NCBI GenBank assembly: GCA_016936435.1
Contig: JAFGXX010000068.1
Coordinates: forward strand, 1 to 38,204
DNA: 38,204 nt
DNA from: Bacteroidales bacterium
GTDB taxonomy: Bacteria; Bacteroidota; Bacteroidia; Bacteroidales; VadinHA17
Direction of reading: 5' to 3'
Below the pieces are notes generated by a model. It was not told the origin of the DNA. It worked only from the letters and a program-made list of their open reading frames with translations, and made no database searches. The position numbers were made by a program, and so were the translations under genes. This document shows positions 19,247 through 26,947 of the stretch, piece by piece (positions within the stretch are counted from its first letter, which is position 1; every line of letters starts with the position of its first letter).

Positions 19247-20596
19247 TCAGATCAGTTTCTTTATTTTTTCAATCAGGACAGCAGGCTGGAATGGCTTGCT
19301 GATATAGTCATCCATTCCTGCAGCAAGGCATTTTTCCTTGTCGCCTATCATGGCGTTGGCAGTAATAGCAATGATGGGAACATGTGCATTGCTGCTTTCC
19401 TCAAGAATACGTATTTCCTCAGTGGCAGTGATCCCGCTCATGACAGGCATCTGTATATCCATCAGGATAAGATCATAGGCTGAAGAGCCGAATTTCTCCA
19501 GAGCCTCCCTGCCGTCAGCCGCTGTATCGATGCTATGGACCAGTGGCTGTAAAGTCAGCAGGGTTATTTTTTGATTTATCAGGTTGTCTTCCACGAGGAG
19601 TATCCTGATGTTTTTCAGTTCCTTGTGTACTTTACCCCTCATGAGCGGTTCGGCAGTGACCAGCGATGCATTGTTTTGTTTTGTATCTGCCACCACTTTT
19701 GTGAAGGGAAGGGTTATGTTTATGGCTGTGTAGCCGCTGCCGTCCTCCTGATTGAAGTATCCTTTGCAGGCAGTAATAAGACGTGCTGAGAGAGATATTT
19801 CACCTCTGGCAGGATCATCAGTCAGGACTCTCGCTGTATCAGCCTGTATTCTGATATTTATCAGGTTCTCATTCTCCGGTCCCTTTTCCGGAAAGGGTGT
19901 AATGGTCACTTTGACTTTCCTTTCTGAATGGCGACTTTCTATTGTGTTGAAGATATCGAGGAGAATCTGTTTAACTATTACAGGATCACCAAGATATTCA
20001 GATGTCTGGAGATCCTTTCTGTCAAGGATGAAATCCAGGTTTGCGTTGTCCTTGAGACTGTAGAGTTCAATAGTGTTCTCGATGGTGTCGGGGAGATTAA
20101 ATCTTATATGTTCTCTTTTCTCGTAGGCGAGGTTACCGGCCGATTGCATTGTCAGTTCATTAACAGTGGTAACCATGTTCTTCGTCGAGGCCATAAATGT
20201 TTCAACTAGTTCTTTCTGTTTTTTCTTAAGGCCCGACTCCATGAGAATATCCGTTATTATTACGAGATTGTTGAGCGGTTCCCGTATTTTGTGCGAGAAA
20301 TCGGTTATCACATCATCCTTTTTAACGCTTGAGGTTGAAATGTCGTCGAGAGAATGTTTCACCGAGTCCATTACCTTCAATATTTTCCTGATAAGATAGG
20401 AGGTCAGCAGTGCTGCCAGGATAATAACGATTCCGGCTGCCAGATATACTTTCAGCATGATAAGGATAAGACTGCCTATCAGGGCAGACAGGATCAGGAT
20501 CGCGTACCTGATAAATTTTTCACGGTTCCCCGGATCAGTATTATCTCGGTCACTGTGAATGTTCCCGTTGCCGTAAGGTGTACCCTGGGCTACCAT
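19247..20596 (-). CDS. Membrane hybrid histidine kinase with eroded kinase core
   Basis: A 449-residue protein. Two membrane segments lie at about residues 29-48 and 50-69, then a HisKA-like helix pair with His102 in 'FSHKIREPLNNL', an HATPase-like domain (about 200-300) and a receiver domain (about 329-449) with Asp380 in 'LILMDIQMP', Thr412 and Lys434 in 'YISKPF'. The receiver is intact. The kinase part is not: the acidic residue after the phospho-His is Lys, the N-box Asn is not in place ('QILLDIFNTIESRH'), the G1 box DTGxGI reads 'DTARVL', and the G2 box and ATP lid are missing or shortened. It is likely a pseudokinase or a phosphotransfer scaffold. No sensor domain outside the membrane segments is seen. 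The start is ATG at 20596 with a TATATTTG box upstream. Confidence 0.85.
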   Translation of the reverse strand: MVAQGTPYGNGNIHSDRDNTDPGNREKFIRYAILILSALIGSLILIMLKVYLAAGIVIILAALLTSYLIRKILKVMDSVKHSLDDISTSSVKKDDVITDFSHKIREPLNNLVIITDILMESGLKKKQKELVETFMASTKNMVTTVNELTMQSAGNLAYEKREHIRFNLPDTIENTIELYSLKDNANLDFILDRKDLQTSEYLGDPVIVKQILLDIFNTIESRHSERKVKVTITPFPEKGPENENLINIRIQADTARVLTDDPARGEISLSARLITACKGYFNQEDGSGYTAINITLPFTKVVADTKQNNASLVTAEPLMRGKVHKELKNIRILLVEDNLINQKITLLTLQPLVHSIDTAADGREALEKFGSSAYDLILMDIQMPVMSGITATEEIRILEESSNAHVPIIAITANAMIGDKEKCLAAGMDDYISKPFQPAVLIEKIKKLI

Positions 20597-20627
20597 TGTT
20601 ATTTGTTTCGATATGATAAAACTCTAA

Positions 20628-20635
20628 CAAATATA
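20628..20635 (-). promoter_or_regulatory. Promoter -7 box for the hybrid kinase gene
   Basis: On the minus strand this reads TATATTTG, a full match to TAnnTTTG, 31 bases ahead of the kinase ATG. The -33 region is AT-rich without a clear TTG. It is divergent from the promoter at 20659-20690, with only 23 bases between the two -7 boxes' inner parts. Confidence 0.6.
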
Positions 20636-20658
20636 TAATAAATATACTATTAACTAAG

Positions 20659-20690
20659 TTGATACCCTATCGGGGAAATGGTTAAATTTG
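20659..20690 (+). promoter_or_regulatory. Promoter for the Tyr-rich secreted protein operon
   Basis: TTG at 20659-20661 and TAAATTTG at 20683-20690 with a 21-base spacer fit the Bacteroidota promoter layout. Transcription would begin near 20697, upstream of both possible starts (20724 and 20736). Confidence 0.65.
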
Positions 20691-20735
20691 TCCTGCGGTA
20701 TGATTTTTGAACGTAAGGAATAAATGACTTTTGTT

Positions 20736-21488
20736 ATGAACAGGAATTTCAGGATACTTATTCTCGCTGCCGTCATATTGTCAATGCTTACCGGTACGGG
20801 CCTGGTTGCCCAGGACACTTCAGGGATGGTAAAATACACTCCTGATTTCAGGTTCAAAGATGGGATATACGTTAATTTTGAGCAGGTTAAGCTTAATAAC
20901 CCTATACCCAAAGCCCGTCTTCTTACATCAACCGACTACAACGACAAGGAGTTTTTCAGGAAGCTCTTTGAGTCGGACAAGCTATACTACTATGACGGGA
21001 TGGGGGTGAGGCAGGAGATCCCGGTTAGCAGCATCTGGGGATATGCAAGGAACGGAGTTTTATACATTCAGGTCCAGAATAATTTTAACAGGATAACCTT
21101 CGTAGGAAGCATCTGCCATTTCGTGGCCGATATTACAACGGTTGACAACCGCTATTATTCACCTTATGGAGGTTACTATGATCCTTATTACTATTCTCCC
21201 TATAACTATGGATACGGCAGCTATTATTCACCCTACGGATCGTATTACTCTCCATATTCACGCGGTAGTATGACAAGGAATGAGCTGAAACAGTATCTTA
21301 TTGATTTTGAAGAGGGAAAAATTATTGAGTTTGATCAGAAAAATACCGAGTTGCTGCTGATGAAGGATGCGGAGTTGTATGAAGAGTATGTGAAACTTTC
21401 AAGAAAGGAGCGCAAAAACCTCATGTTCGTTTACATAAGAAAATTTAACGAGAGAAATCCCTTGTATATACCTGTTAATCAGAACTGA
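20736..21488 (+). CDS. Secreted protein of unknown function with Tyr-rich segment
   Basis: A 250-residue protein from the ATG at 20736; an ATG at 20724 would add four residues. The N-terminus 'MNRNFRILILAAVILSMLTG' is a signal peptide, cut probably after 'GLVAQ'. A folded region (about 30-135) is followed by a low-complexity stretch rich in Tyr, Pro, Gly and Ser with repeated 'YYSPYG' units (about residues 140-175), then a charged helical C-terminus ('RNELKQYLIDFEEGKIIEFD'). I do not recognise the family. It ends one base before the next secreted protein gene, so both are probably made together; the location is periplasm or outer surface. Confidence 0.8.
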   Translation: MNRNFRILILAAVILSMLTGTGLVAQDTSGMVKYTPDFRFKDGIYVNFEQVKLNNPIPKARLLTSTDYNDKEFFRKLFESDKLYYYDGMGVRQEIPVSSIWGYARNGVLYIQVQNNFNRITFVGSICHFVADITTVDNRYYSPYGGYYDPYYYSPYNYGYGSYYSPYGSYYSPYSRGSMTRNELKQYLIDFEEGKIIEFDQKNTELLLMKDAELYEEYVKLSRKERKNLMFVYIRKFNERNPLYIPVNQN

Positions 21489-21489
21489 T

Positions 21490-22338
21490 ATGAAAAAATA
21501 TTTACTCTTTCTGCCGCTTTTCATGCTGGCAGGGTTTCTGAACGGACAGGCTCCATTCCCGTCGGGGGAAGAGATAAAGCAATTCGGCGACTCAAAAACC
21601 TGTGTCGTTCTTGAAGAAGATCTGTTCTCCGCATATAACGTCATCATCCGTGATGCAATGAAGCAATTCTGGACGATAACACCTTTTGAATTCATTGATG
21701 TAGGAGAATTCAATACCAGGAATACTGATAAAAACTATTCCTTTATAGTCCTTACTGAGACAAATTACCAGAAAGACAAGACAGGTTCGGTTTATAAGTT
21801 CATTAATCTTCTCCAGGGAAAGAGAGTTGAAAAGCTCGGACAGATGCCGGAAATATGTGCCGTGCCTCTTGCATATGCCGGAGAGGATGATGTTGAATAC
21901 GGATATAAGCTGGGAGCCATCCTTCAGTTTATTCAGAAGCATGCGCGGCTTATAATGGAAGACCCCTCTAAAACGGGAAGAAAATATCTCAAATATTATA
22001 ATGAGAATGTTCCGGGTCTTTCGGGAAAAACTATACTGGCAATGGAAAAAGACCTGGCTCCCCAGATTAATTCACCTGAGAAAATACAAGCTTATTATTC
22101 GGGGGAAATAGATATAGTAAGTGAAGATGAGATAGTTAAGGCAATAGAGAACAGGAGCCCGGGAGTGGTGATCCTTCATAAAGTAGGGCCTGAAGGTGAG
22201 AAAAGTGATATGGGATATTGTTTCAAAATGCTGATTGGAGCCGATGATGCCGAAATGTATTATTATGATATGCATACCATCAGCAAAGCCAATCCGAATG
22301 GTTTTCTTCCTGCCGATCTTAAACGGATCGGAAAATAG
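21490..22338 (+). CDS. Secreted protein of unknown function
   Basis: A 282-residue protein. The signal peptide is 'MKKYLLFLPLFMLAGFLNGQ', with cleavage probably after Gln20; there is no lipobox Cys. The rest is soluble mixed alpha/beta, with 'FWTITPFEFIDVGEFNTRN', 'SFIVLTETNYQKDKTG' and 'YYSGEIDIVSEDEIVKAIEN' as recognisable landmarks but no catalytic motif I can name. It starts one base after the stop of the Tyr-rich gene (translational coupling), which suggests a shared envelope function. No database family can be assigned by eye. Confidence 0.8.
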   Translation: MKKYLLFLPLFMLAGFLNGQAPFPSGEEIKQFGDSKTCVVLEEDLFSAYNVIIRDAMKQFWTITPFEFIDVGEFNTRNTDKNYSFIVLTETNYQKDKTGSVYKFINLLQGKRVEKLGQMPEICAVPLAYAGEDDVEYGYKLGAILQFIQKHARLIMEDPSKTGRKYLKYYNENVPGLSGKTILAMEKDLAPQINSPEKIQAYYSGEIDIVSEDEIVKAIENRSPGVVILHKVGPEGEKSDMGYCFKMLIGADDAEMYYYDMHTISKANPNGFLPADLKRIGK

Positions 22339-22383
22339 CCAGGATGCAGCAACGGAAAGAAAAAATCGTCTTTAAATAAAAAA

Positions 22384-22746
22384 ATGATCATGGAGGATAA
22401 TAGAGTTTTAACCGAAGCTGACAGAAACTGGGCGATGCTCTGTCATCTCTCTGCATTTGCAGGTTTTTTCTTCCCTTTCGGAAGTATAATTGGTCCTCTT
22501 ATCTGCTGGCTGTCAAGGAAGGATGAGTCGCTGTGGGTAGATCTTAACGGGAAAGCTTCGATGAATTTCGAGCTCTCAATTTTGCTTTACATGGTTCTCA
22601 CCATCCCTCTTCTCTTTATAATAGTGGGGATACCCATAATCATGTTCCTCTTAACATTCAAAGTTGTGTGCATTATCATTGCAAGCATAAAAGCTTCTAA
22701 AGGTGAAACCTTCAGATATCCGCTTTCCATTCCTTTCATCCAGTAA
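22384..22746 (+). CDS. DUF4870 family small membrane protein
   Basis: A 120-residue inner-membrane protein. The pattern 'TEADRNWAMLCHLSAFAGFF', then 'GSIIGPLICWLSRKDESLWV' and 'DLNGKASMNFELSILLYMVL' is characteristic of DUF4870, related to the Tic20 fold; the function is unknown. Three hydrophobic segments are visible (about 17-39, 60-80 and 82-104). An ATG at 22384 or at 22390 could be used. A terminator follows at 22775-22805. Confidence 0.85.
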   Translation: MIMEDNRVLTEADRNWAMLCHLSAFAGFFFPFGSIIGPLICWLSRKDESLWVDLNGKASMNFELSILLYMVLTIPLLFIIVGIPIIMFLLTFKVVCIIIASIKASKGETFRYPLSIPFIQ

Positions 22747-22774
22747 TAATTCATAAACGGGTCTCATATTTTAC

Positions 22775-22805
22775 ATCCTGAAAGCTCTCTCTTTCAGGAT
22801 TTTTT
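22775..22805 (+). terminator. Rho-independent terminator after the DUF4870 gene
   Basis: ATCCTGAAAG and CTTTCAGGAT form a perfect 10-bp stem with a 6-base CTCTCT loop, followed directly by five T. It separates the DUF4870 unit from ppk2. Just downstream TATCTTTC (22808-22815) is a 7/8 match to a -7 box that could start the ppk2 transcript. Confidence 0.9.
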
Positions 22806-22839
22806 ACTATCTTTCTCTTTTACCCCAATTGTTCAGCCC

Positions 22840-23703
22840 ATGGTATCAAAAAAAAGTGAAAAGGAAGAAAAGGCAAAGAAATTCAGTACTGAGGATCTGT
22901 ATCATGATATCAAACCTGAGAAAAAGCAAAAGCTGACCGACAAGGATTACGAAAAGCATCTTCTGAAGCTGGAGATTGAAATGGTAAAGCTTCAGGAATG
23001 GGTGAAGGCCAGGAAGCTTAAAGTAGTTGTGATCTTCGAAGGAAGGGATGCTGCAGGCAAGGGCGGGGTTATAAAAACAATAGCAGGATGTCTGAATCCG
23101 AGGATATGCAGGATAGTGGCTCTCGGTGTTCCCACAGAAAAGGAAAAATCGCAGTGGTATTTTCAGCGTTATGTTGCACATCTGCCTGCGGCGGGTGAAA
23201 TAGTCCTTTTTGACCGGAGCTGGTACAACAGGGCAGGGGTGGAAAAGGTCATGGGATATTGCAGCCCCGAAGAGTATGAGGAGTTTCTCCGTTCCTGTCC
23301 TGAGTTTGAAAAAATGCTCATACGTTCGGGGATTATTCTTGTCAAGTACTGGTTCTCGGTAAGCGACCATGAGCAGGAAAAGAGATTTCAGGACAGGATC
23401 AAGGATCCTACAAAAAGATGGAAGATAAGTCCCATGGATGTCGAATCGCGTGATAAGTGGGTTGAATATTCGATGGCAAAGGACAGGATGTTTTCTTATA
23501 CCGATACAAAGCTTTCACCCTGGTATGTTGTTCATGCCGACGACAAGCGAAGGGCAAGGCTGAATACTATGAGTCATCTTTTGTCTCTGATCCCTTACGA
23601 AGATCTTACGCCGAAGCCATTTAAGCTGCCGCCACTTAAACACGACGTAGCATATGTACGGCCTCCGGTTACCGACCAGACATTCGTTCCGGAACTATAC
23701 TGA
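22840..23703 (+). CDS. Polyphosphate kinase 2 family protein
   Basis: A 287-residue single-domain PPK2, which transfers phosphate between polyphosphate and nucleotides (class I acts on NDPs, class II on NMPs, class III on both). Visible are the Walker A motif 'FEGRDAAGKGGVIKTI', the Walker B/Arg region 'FDRSWYNRAGVEKVMGYC', 'WFSVSDHEQEKRFQDRIKDP' and the lid 'KRWKISPMDVESRDKW'. The lysine-rich N-terminus (about 35 residues) is a variable extension. The ATG at 22840 is chosen as the only reasonable one. Substrate class cannot be decided by eye. Confidence 0.93.
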   Translation: MVSKKSEKEEKAKKFSTEDLYHDIKPEKKQKLTDKDYEKHLLKLEIEMVKLQEWVKARKLKVVVIFEGRDAAGKGGVIKTIAGCLNPRICRIVALGVPTEKEKSQWYFQRYVAHLPAAGEIVLFDRSWYNRAGVEKVMGYCSPEEYEEFLRSCPEFEKMLIRSGIILVKYWFSVSDHEQEKRFQDRIKDPTKRWKISPMDVESRDKWVEYSMAKDRMFSYTDTKLSPWYVVHADDKRRARLNTMSHLLSLIPYEDLTPKPFKLPPLKHDVAYVRPPVTDQTFVPELY

Positions 23704-23716
23704 AAAAATTATTCCG

Positions 23717-23749
23717 CCCTGACAGCGTCCGGATGTAGGATCGTCAGGG
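23717..23749. repeat. 7-bp inverted repeat after ppk2
   Basis: CCCTGAC (23717-23723) and GTCAGGG (23743-23749) are perfect inverted copies with a 19-base loop, 14 bases after the ppk2 stop. There is no T-tract, so it is a weak terminator candidate at best; it may be the left part of the composite repeat that fills this gap. A 10-bp palindrome CTCCGCGGAG follows at 23752-23761. Confidence 0.45.
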
Positions 23750-23786
23750 ATCTCCGCGGAGTTTATCCCGCTCTGCATGACTACGA

Positions 23787-23932
23787 CACGCTTGCCCGCC
23801 GTAACGTAGTGAAGGTGGGATTGCCAGCCTTCGCTACCACCTTCGCTTGTGGCTTCGGTGGTCAAAGAAAGCTACGGCTGGTAAAACATGATTGCACGCT
23901 TGCCCTCCGTAACATAGTGAAGGTGGGATTGC
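23787..23932. repeat. Composite intergenic repeat (direct copies around a hairpin)
   Basis: Two 38-base direct copies (23787-23824 and 23895-23932) differ at only two positions; both contain GTGAAGGTGGGATTGC. Between them CCAGCC (23824-23829) pairs with GGCTGG (23876-23881), and inside it ACCACC (23836-23841) pairs with GGTGGT (23857-23862). Part of the hairpin (CCACCTTCGCT) is an inverted relative of the direct repeat. The element is non-coding in appearance and resembles REP-like intergenic repeats, which can only be confirmed by finding other copies in the genome. Confidence 0.75.
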
Positions 23933-23963
23933 ATGATTGCACGATTGCACGATTGCACGATTG
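23927..23963. repeat. 8-bp tandem repeat upstream of hisS
   Basis: The unit GATTGCAC occurs four times in a row (the first as GATTGCAT) plus a partial GATTG, with exact 8-base period. It starts inside the second 38-base copy and runs into the hisS promoter region. Confidence 0.9.
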
Positions 23964-23975
23964 TTTATACTTTTA
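23945..23975 (+). promoter_or_regulatory. Candidate hisS promoter built on the tandem repeat
   Basis: TACTTTTA (23968-23975) is a 7/8 match to TAnnTTTG, and a TTG inside the repeat (23945-23947) lies 20 bases upstream. Each repeat unit carries a TTG in the same phase. The hisS ATG follows 24 bases after the -7 box. Confidence 0.45.
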
Positions 23976-23999
23976 CCGGCAGAATTCAAATTTATCATC

Positions 24000-25373
24000 A
24001 TGGCAAATAAGCCTGGCATACCTAAGGGAACCCGCGATTTCTCTCCTTCTGAGCTGCAAAAGAGAGAATTTATCTTCAATACTGTAAGAGGGGTCTTTCA
24101 GTTGTATGGCTATCAGCAAATTGAAACGCCTGCAATGGAAAACCTGACGACTCTTCTTGGCAAATACGGTGATGAAGGCGACAGGCTTATTTTCAGGATT
24201 CTCAATTCGGGTGATTTCCTGTCGGCTGTCAGCGAAGAAGAAATTTCAACTCTCGGTTCTGCCAGGTTATCTCAGAAGATATGTGAGAAAGGTCTGAGGT
24301 ATGATCTTACAGTGCCTTTTGCCAGATATGTGGTACAGCATCGCGAAGAAATCGTATTTCCTTTCAGAAGGTATCAGATACAGCCTGTGTGGAGGGCTGA
24401 CAGACCGCAGAAAGGAAGATACCGTGAATTCTTTCAGTGTGATGCAGATGTAATAGGCAGTGACTCCCTCCTTAATGAATATGAGCTCATCAGGATCATA
24501 GATGATGTCTTTGAAAAGCTGAACCTGTCGGTGCAGATAAAAGTTAACAACCGCAAGGTACTCGCCGGTATAGCAGAATACATAGGTGAGAGTGCAAGGA
24601 TTACCGACATAACCGTTGCTATCGACAAGCTTGAGAAGATCGGGATAGAAGCGGTAAATGATGAACTGAGGGAGAAGGGTGTTTCTGAGGATGCTGTCAG
24701 GAAGCTGCAGCCTGTTTTTGAGCTTAAAGGACCGATAAGTTCAAGACTTTCAGGGATTGCCGGGATGTTGGCAGGATCTGAAACCGGGCTGCAGGGTATA
24801 TCCGAGCTGCAGACACTCTTTTCATTCATGTCGGAAGGATCTCTTTCTGCTGATGTCGATCTTGATCTTACCCTGGCAAGAGGCCTTAATTACTACACAG
24901 GCGCTATAATTGAAGTGAAGGCGGCAGATGTGGCCATTGGCAGTATATGCGGAGGAGGTCGCTATGATGATCTTACAGGCATTTTCGGCTTGCCTGGTGT
25001 TTCGGGTGTCGGTATTTCCTTTGGTGCCGACAGGATCTATGATGTGATGGAGAAGCTTAATCTGTTTGAAAAAGTTACCGGCTCACCGGCCGATGTGCTG
25101 ATCATTAATTTCGGAGGAGATGAGTTGAAATATGCACTCCGGCTTGCAGCGATGCTAAGGGCAGCAGGGATTAAAACCGCCTTTTATCCCGACGCTGCGA
25201 AACTCAAGAAACAGATGTCATATGCCGACTCGTCAAATATCCCTGTTGTAATCATTGCCGGAGAAGGAGAGATCAAGGCCGGCGAGGTTACACTGAAAAT
25301 CATGTCAACGGGAGAACAAAGGAAAGTCAGCCCCGGCGATATTCCCGGTGAGTTATCGAAGATCGGGATTTAG
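24000..25373 (+). CDS. hisS: Histidyl-tRNA synthetase
   Basis: A 457-residue class II synthetase that charges tRNA-His. The start at 24000 gives '[20 protein letters not shown]', the conserved N-terminus; upstream in-frame codons fall in the repeat and promoter region and are rejected. Motif 2 is '[20 protein letters not shown]', the His-specific motifs are '[15 protein letters not shown]' and '[12 protein letters not shown]', motif 3 is '[15 protein letters not shown]', and the anticodon domain begins near residue 365 ('[20 protein letters not shown]'). The 3' end overlaps the convergent minus-strand gene by 21 bases. Confidence 0.97.
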   Translation: MANKPGIPKGTRDFSPSELQKREFIFNTVRGVFQLYGYQQIETPAMENLTTLLGKYGDEGDRLIFRILNSGDFLSAVSEEEISTLGSARLSQKICEKGLRYDLTVPFARYVVQHREEIVFPFRRYQIQPVWRADRPQKGRYREFFQCDADVIGSDSLLNEYELIRIIDDVFEKLNLSVQIKVNNRKVLAGIAEYIGESARITDITVAIDKLEKIGIEAVNDELREKGVSEDAVRKLQPVFELKGPISSRLSGIAGMLAGSETGLQGISELQTLFSFMSEGSLSADVDLDLTLARGLNYYTGAIIEVKAADVAIGSICGGGRYDDLTGIFGLPGVSGVGISFGADRIYDVMEKLNLFEKVTGSPADVLIINFGGDELKYALRLAAMLRAAGIKTAFYPDAAKLKKQMSYADSSNIPVVIIAGEGEIKAGEVTLKIMSTGEQRKVSPGDIPGELSKIGI

Positions 25374-25814
25374 TCTTTCTTCGCGCCTTTCCTGCAGTTG
25401 TTTCAGCAGCATTGTTTTAAACTGATTTTCGGCTCTGTAGAACCTGAAGACTTTTATCGGGGGCAGGACTCTTTTTATCTGTTCATGAAATTTAACTGTC
25501 AGATCGCTTTCCCTTACTTCAAGTTCGACAAGTTTGTCACATATGGCTGTAAGTTCTTCATCACCAAGTTTATCAGGTTGCTGGTTCACCCTTCGGTTAA
25601 GTTGTGCCCTCTCGGTCTGTATAGCGGCCCTTTTTCCCTGAAGTTCATTATATAATGGCCAGAATTTAGTGGCTTCGCCAGGTGTCAGATTCAACCTCTG
25701 TGTGAAAAAGGCGATTTTGTAGGATTCCATCCTTTCCATTGCTGGGTTCTGTGCTGAGAGCCAGGGTGTTGCCAGCAAGGCTGTCAGCGCTGATATCAGA
25801 ATTAGTTTTTTCAT
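25353..25814 (-). CDS. Spy/CpxP-like periplasmic protein
   Basis: A 153-residue protein from the ATG at 25814; 11 upstream in-frame codons overlap the previous gene and are not needed. The signal peptide is '[20 protein letters not shown]', cut near 'SAQ'. The mature part is helical and charged, with '[20 protein letters not shown]', an LTPxE-type motif of the Spy/CpxP group, and '[20 protein letters not shown]'. In Bacteroidota such proteins often sit in ECF sigma operons and are called sensors of the sigma system. It is third in the operon after the sigma factor and a membrane protein. Its stop lies inside hisS (21-base convergent overlap). Confidence 0.75.
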   Translation of the reverse strand: MKKLILISALTALLATPWLSAQNPAMERMESYKIAFFTQRLNLTPGEATKFWPLYNELQGKRAAIQTERAQLNRRVNQQPDKLGDEELTAICDKLVELEVRESDLTVKFHEQIKRVLPPIKVFRFYRAENQFKTMLLKQLQERREERLNPDLR

Positions 25815-25824
25815 GATGCTGTAA

Positions 25825-26247
25825 TTATAACATTTCATATATCTCATCTATCGCAATGTTTTCAGCTAACAGATATTCAATGATTTCACCGCTGCTGATC
25901 TCATCAATCACATACAATGAGGGTGTGGCAGCAACAGTTTCTTCCAGTGTGAGAAGATCGATCTCATGGAGGTAGTTGTCAGTGAACTCCTGAAAGCTTA
26001 GAACAGGCATTTCCATGATACTGTCGCCGCGGTCAAAGTACCTAAGGGCAGCGACGGTAAGTACTGCCAGCGCTGCGATGGATGCGGCAACAGCCATATA
26101 AGGTCTCATCCGGTACAGGAAGCCTGAAGCTTTTGTTTCAGACTCTCTCCCGGCTGTTGATTCGATTATCCTGCCAGTTACTTGTTCAAAGTAATTGTCC
26201 GGTACTCTGAAGGGATTCCTGTCTTTTATGTTTTTAAACTCTTCCAT
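25825..26247 (-). CDS. Single-pass membrane protein, probable anti-sigma partner
   Basis: A 140-residue protein with a cytosolic N-terminus ('RNPFRVPDNYFEQVTGRIIE'), one membrane segment (about residues 50-67, 'YMAVAASIAALAVLTVAALR') and an acidic outer C-terminus. The N-terminal 'PFxVPxxYF' pattern recurs in small Bacteroidota proteins placed right after ECF sigma genes. No zinc anti-sigma (ZAS) motif is visible, so anti-sigma activity is inferred from topology and position only. It lies 32 bases after the sigma gene and 10 before the Spy-like gene. Confidence 0.7.
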   Translation of the reverse strand: MEEFKNIKDRNPFRVPDNYFEQVTGRIIESTAGRESETKASGFLYRMRPYMAVAASIAALAVLTVAALRYFDRGDSIMEMPVLSFQEFTDNYLHEIDLLTLEETVAATPSLYVIDEISSGEIIEYLLAENIAIDEIYEML

Positions 26248-26279
26248 CGTAATATTAGATGTTAATTGAGTTAAAAAGT

Positions 26280-26867
26280 TTAATCGTTATTCAGCAGGCT
26301 CTGCTCAATTTTTTTCACGGCATGATGGTATGAGGCTTTGAGTGCTCCGCCTGAAGTTCCCAGAACTTTGCTCATTTCCTCATAGGGCATCTCCTCGTAA
26401 TATCTGAGGTTGAACACAATACGTTGTTTCTCAGGTAGTCTGAGTATGGCGTTCTGTAATTTCTTCTGAGCTTCATCGCCGTCGAACCATGAAGCGCCCT
26501 CTTCTGAACTTTCAAGATAGTTACTTATTTCATCGAGAGAGACTGCTGAATTTCTTTTTCTTTTGTTCATTGCAGCAAGAGCTTCGTTTGTGGCTATTGT
26601 ATAGAGCCATGTGTACAGTGAACTTTCATTTCTGAAAGCACCTATATTTTTCCATGCATTCATGAAGGTGTTCTGAAGCGCGTCATCGGCATCTTCGTGC
26701 AGGATAACAAGACGGCGGATATGCCAGTAAAGTCTTCTGCTGTAATGCTCGACAAGCATCCTGAACCCTCTGCCGCTATCCTCTTTCAGCAGGGCTGCTA
26801 TCTCATTATCCTTTCCGGTGACTCCCAAACTGCCTTCTTTAAATTTATTTGATGAAAGATAATACAA
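26280..26867 (-). CDS. ECF-family RNA polymerase sigma factor
   Basis: A protein of up to 195 residues. Region 2 is 'FRMLVEHYSRRLYWHIRRLV' then 'HEDADDALQNTFMNAWKNIG' and 'ESSLYTWLYTIATNEALAAM'; region 4 is 'LPEKQRIVFNLRYYEEMPYE' followed by the helix-turn-helix 'EMSKVLGTSGGALKASYHHA'. Regions 1.1 and 3 are absent, as in ECF factors. There is no ATG near the start: TTG at 26867 or TTG at 26828 (after an AAGGCAG stretch) are the choices, so the first 13 residues are uncertain. It heads the operon with the membrane and Spy-like proteins, suggesting envelope stress control, and is divergent from ychF. Confidence 0.9.
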   Translation of the reverse strand: MYYLSSNKFKEGSLGVTGKDNEIAALLKEDSGRGFRMLVEHYSRRLYWHIRRLVILHEDADDALQNTFMNAWKNIGAFRNESSLYTWLYTIATNEALAAMNKRKRNSAVSLDEISNYLESSEEGASWFDGDEAQKKLQNAILRLPEKQRIVFNLRYYEEMPYEEMSKVLGTSGGALKASYHHAVKKIEQSLLNND

Positions 26868-26915
26868 AAGGTTTAACTGAGTAAGAGGCAGATTTTACAT
26901 CACTAAACTAAATTG

Positions 26916-26923
26916 TACCTTTG
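26916..26923 (+). promoter_or_regulatory. Promoter -7 box for ychF
   Basis: TACCTTTG is a full match to TAnnTTTG, 24 bases before the ychF ATG. It rules out a TTG start at 26921 because that codon lies in the box itself. The -33 region is T-rich without an exact TTG. Confidence 0.7.
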
Positions 26924-26947
26924 CATCGTATCCGAAATTATTTTATT

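Noticed and set aside
23927-23963. CRISPR array
   Set aside because: Units are 8 bases with no spacers and no cas gene is nearby; this is a simple tandem repeat.
23809-24087. 92-codon plus-strand frame across the repeat and hisS start
   Set aside because: It lies in the composite repeat, its residues follow the repeat period, and it overlaps the secure hisS gene in another frame.
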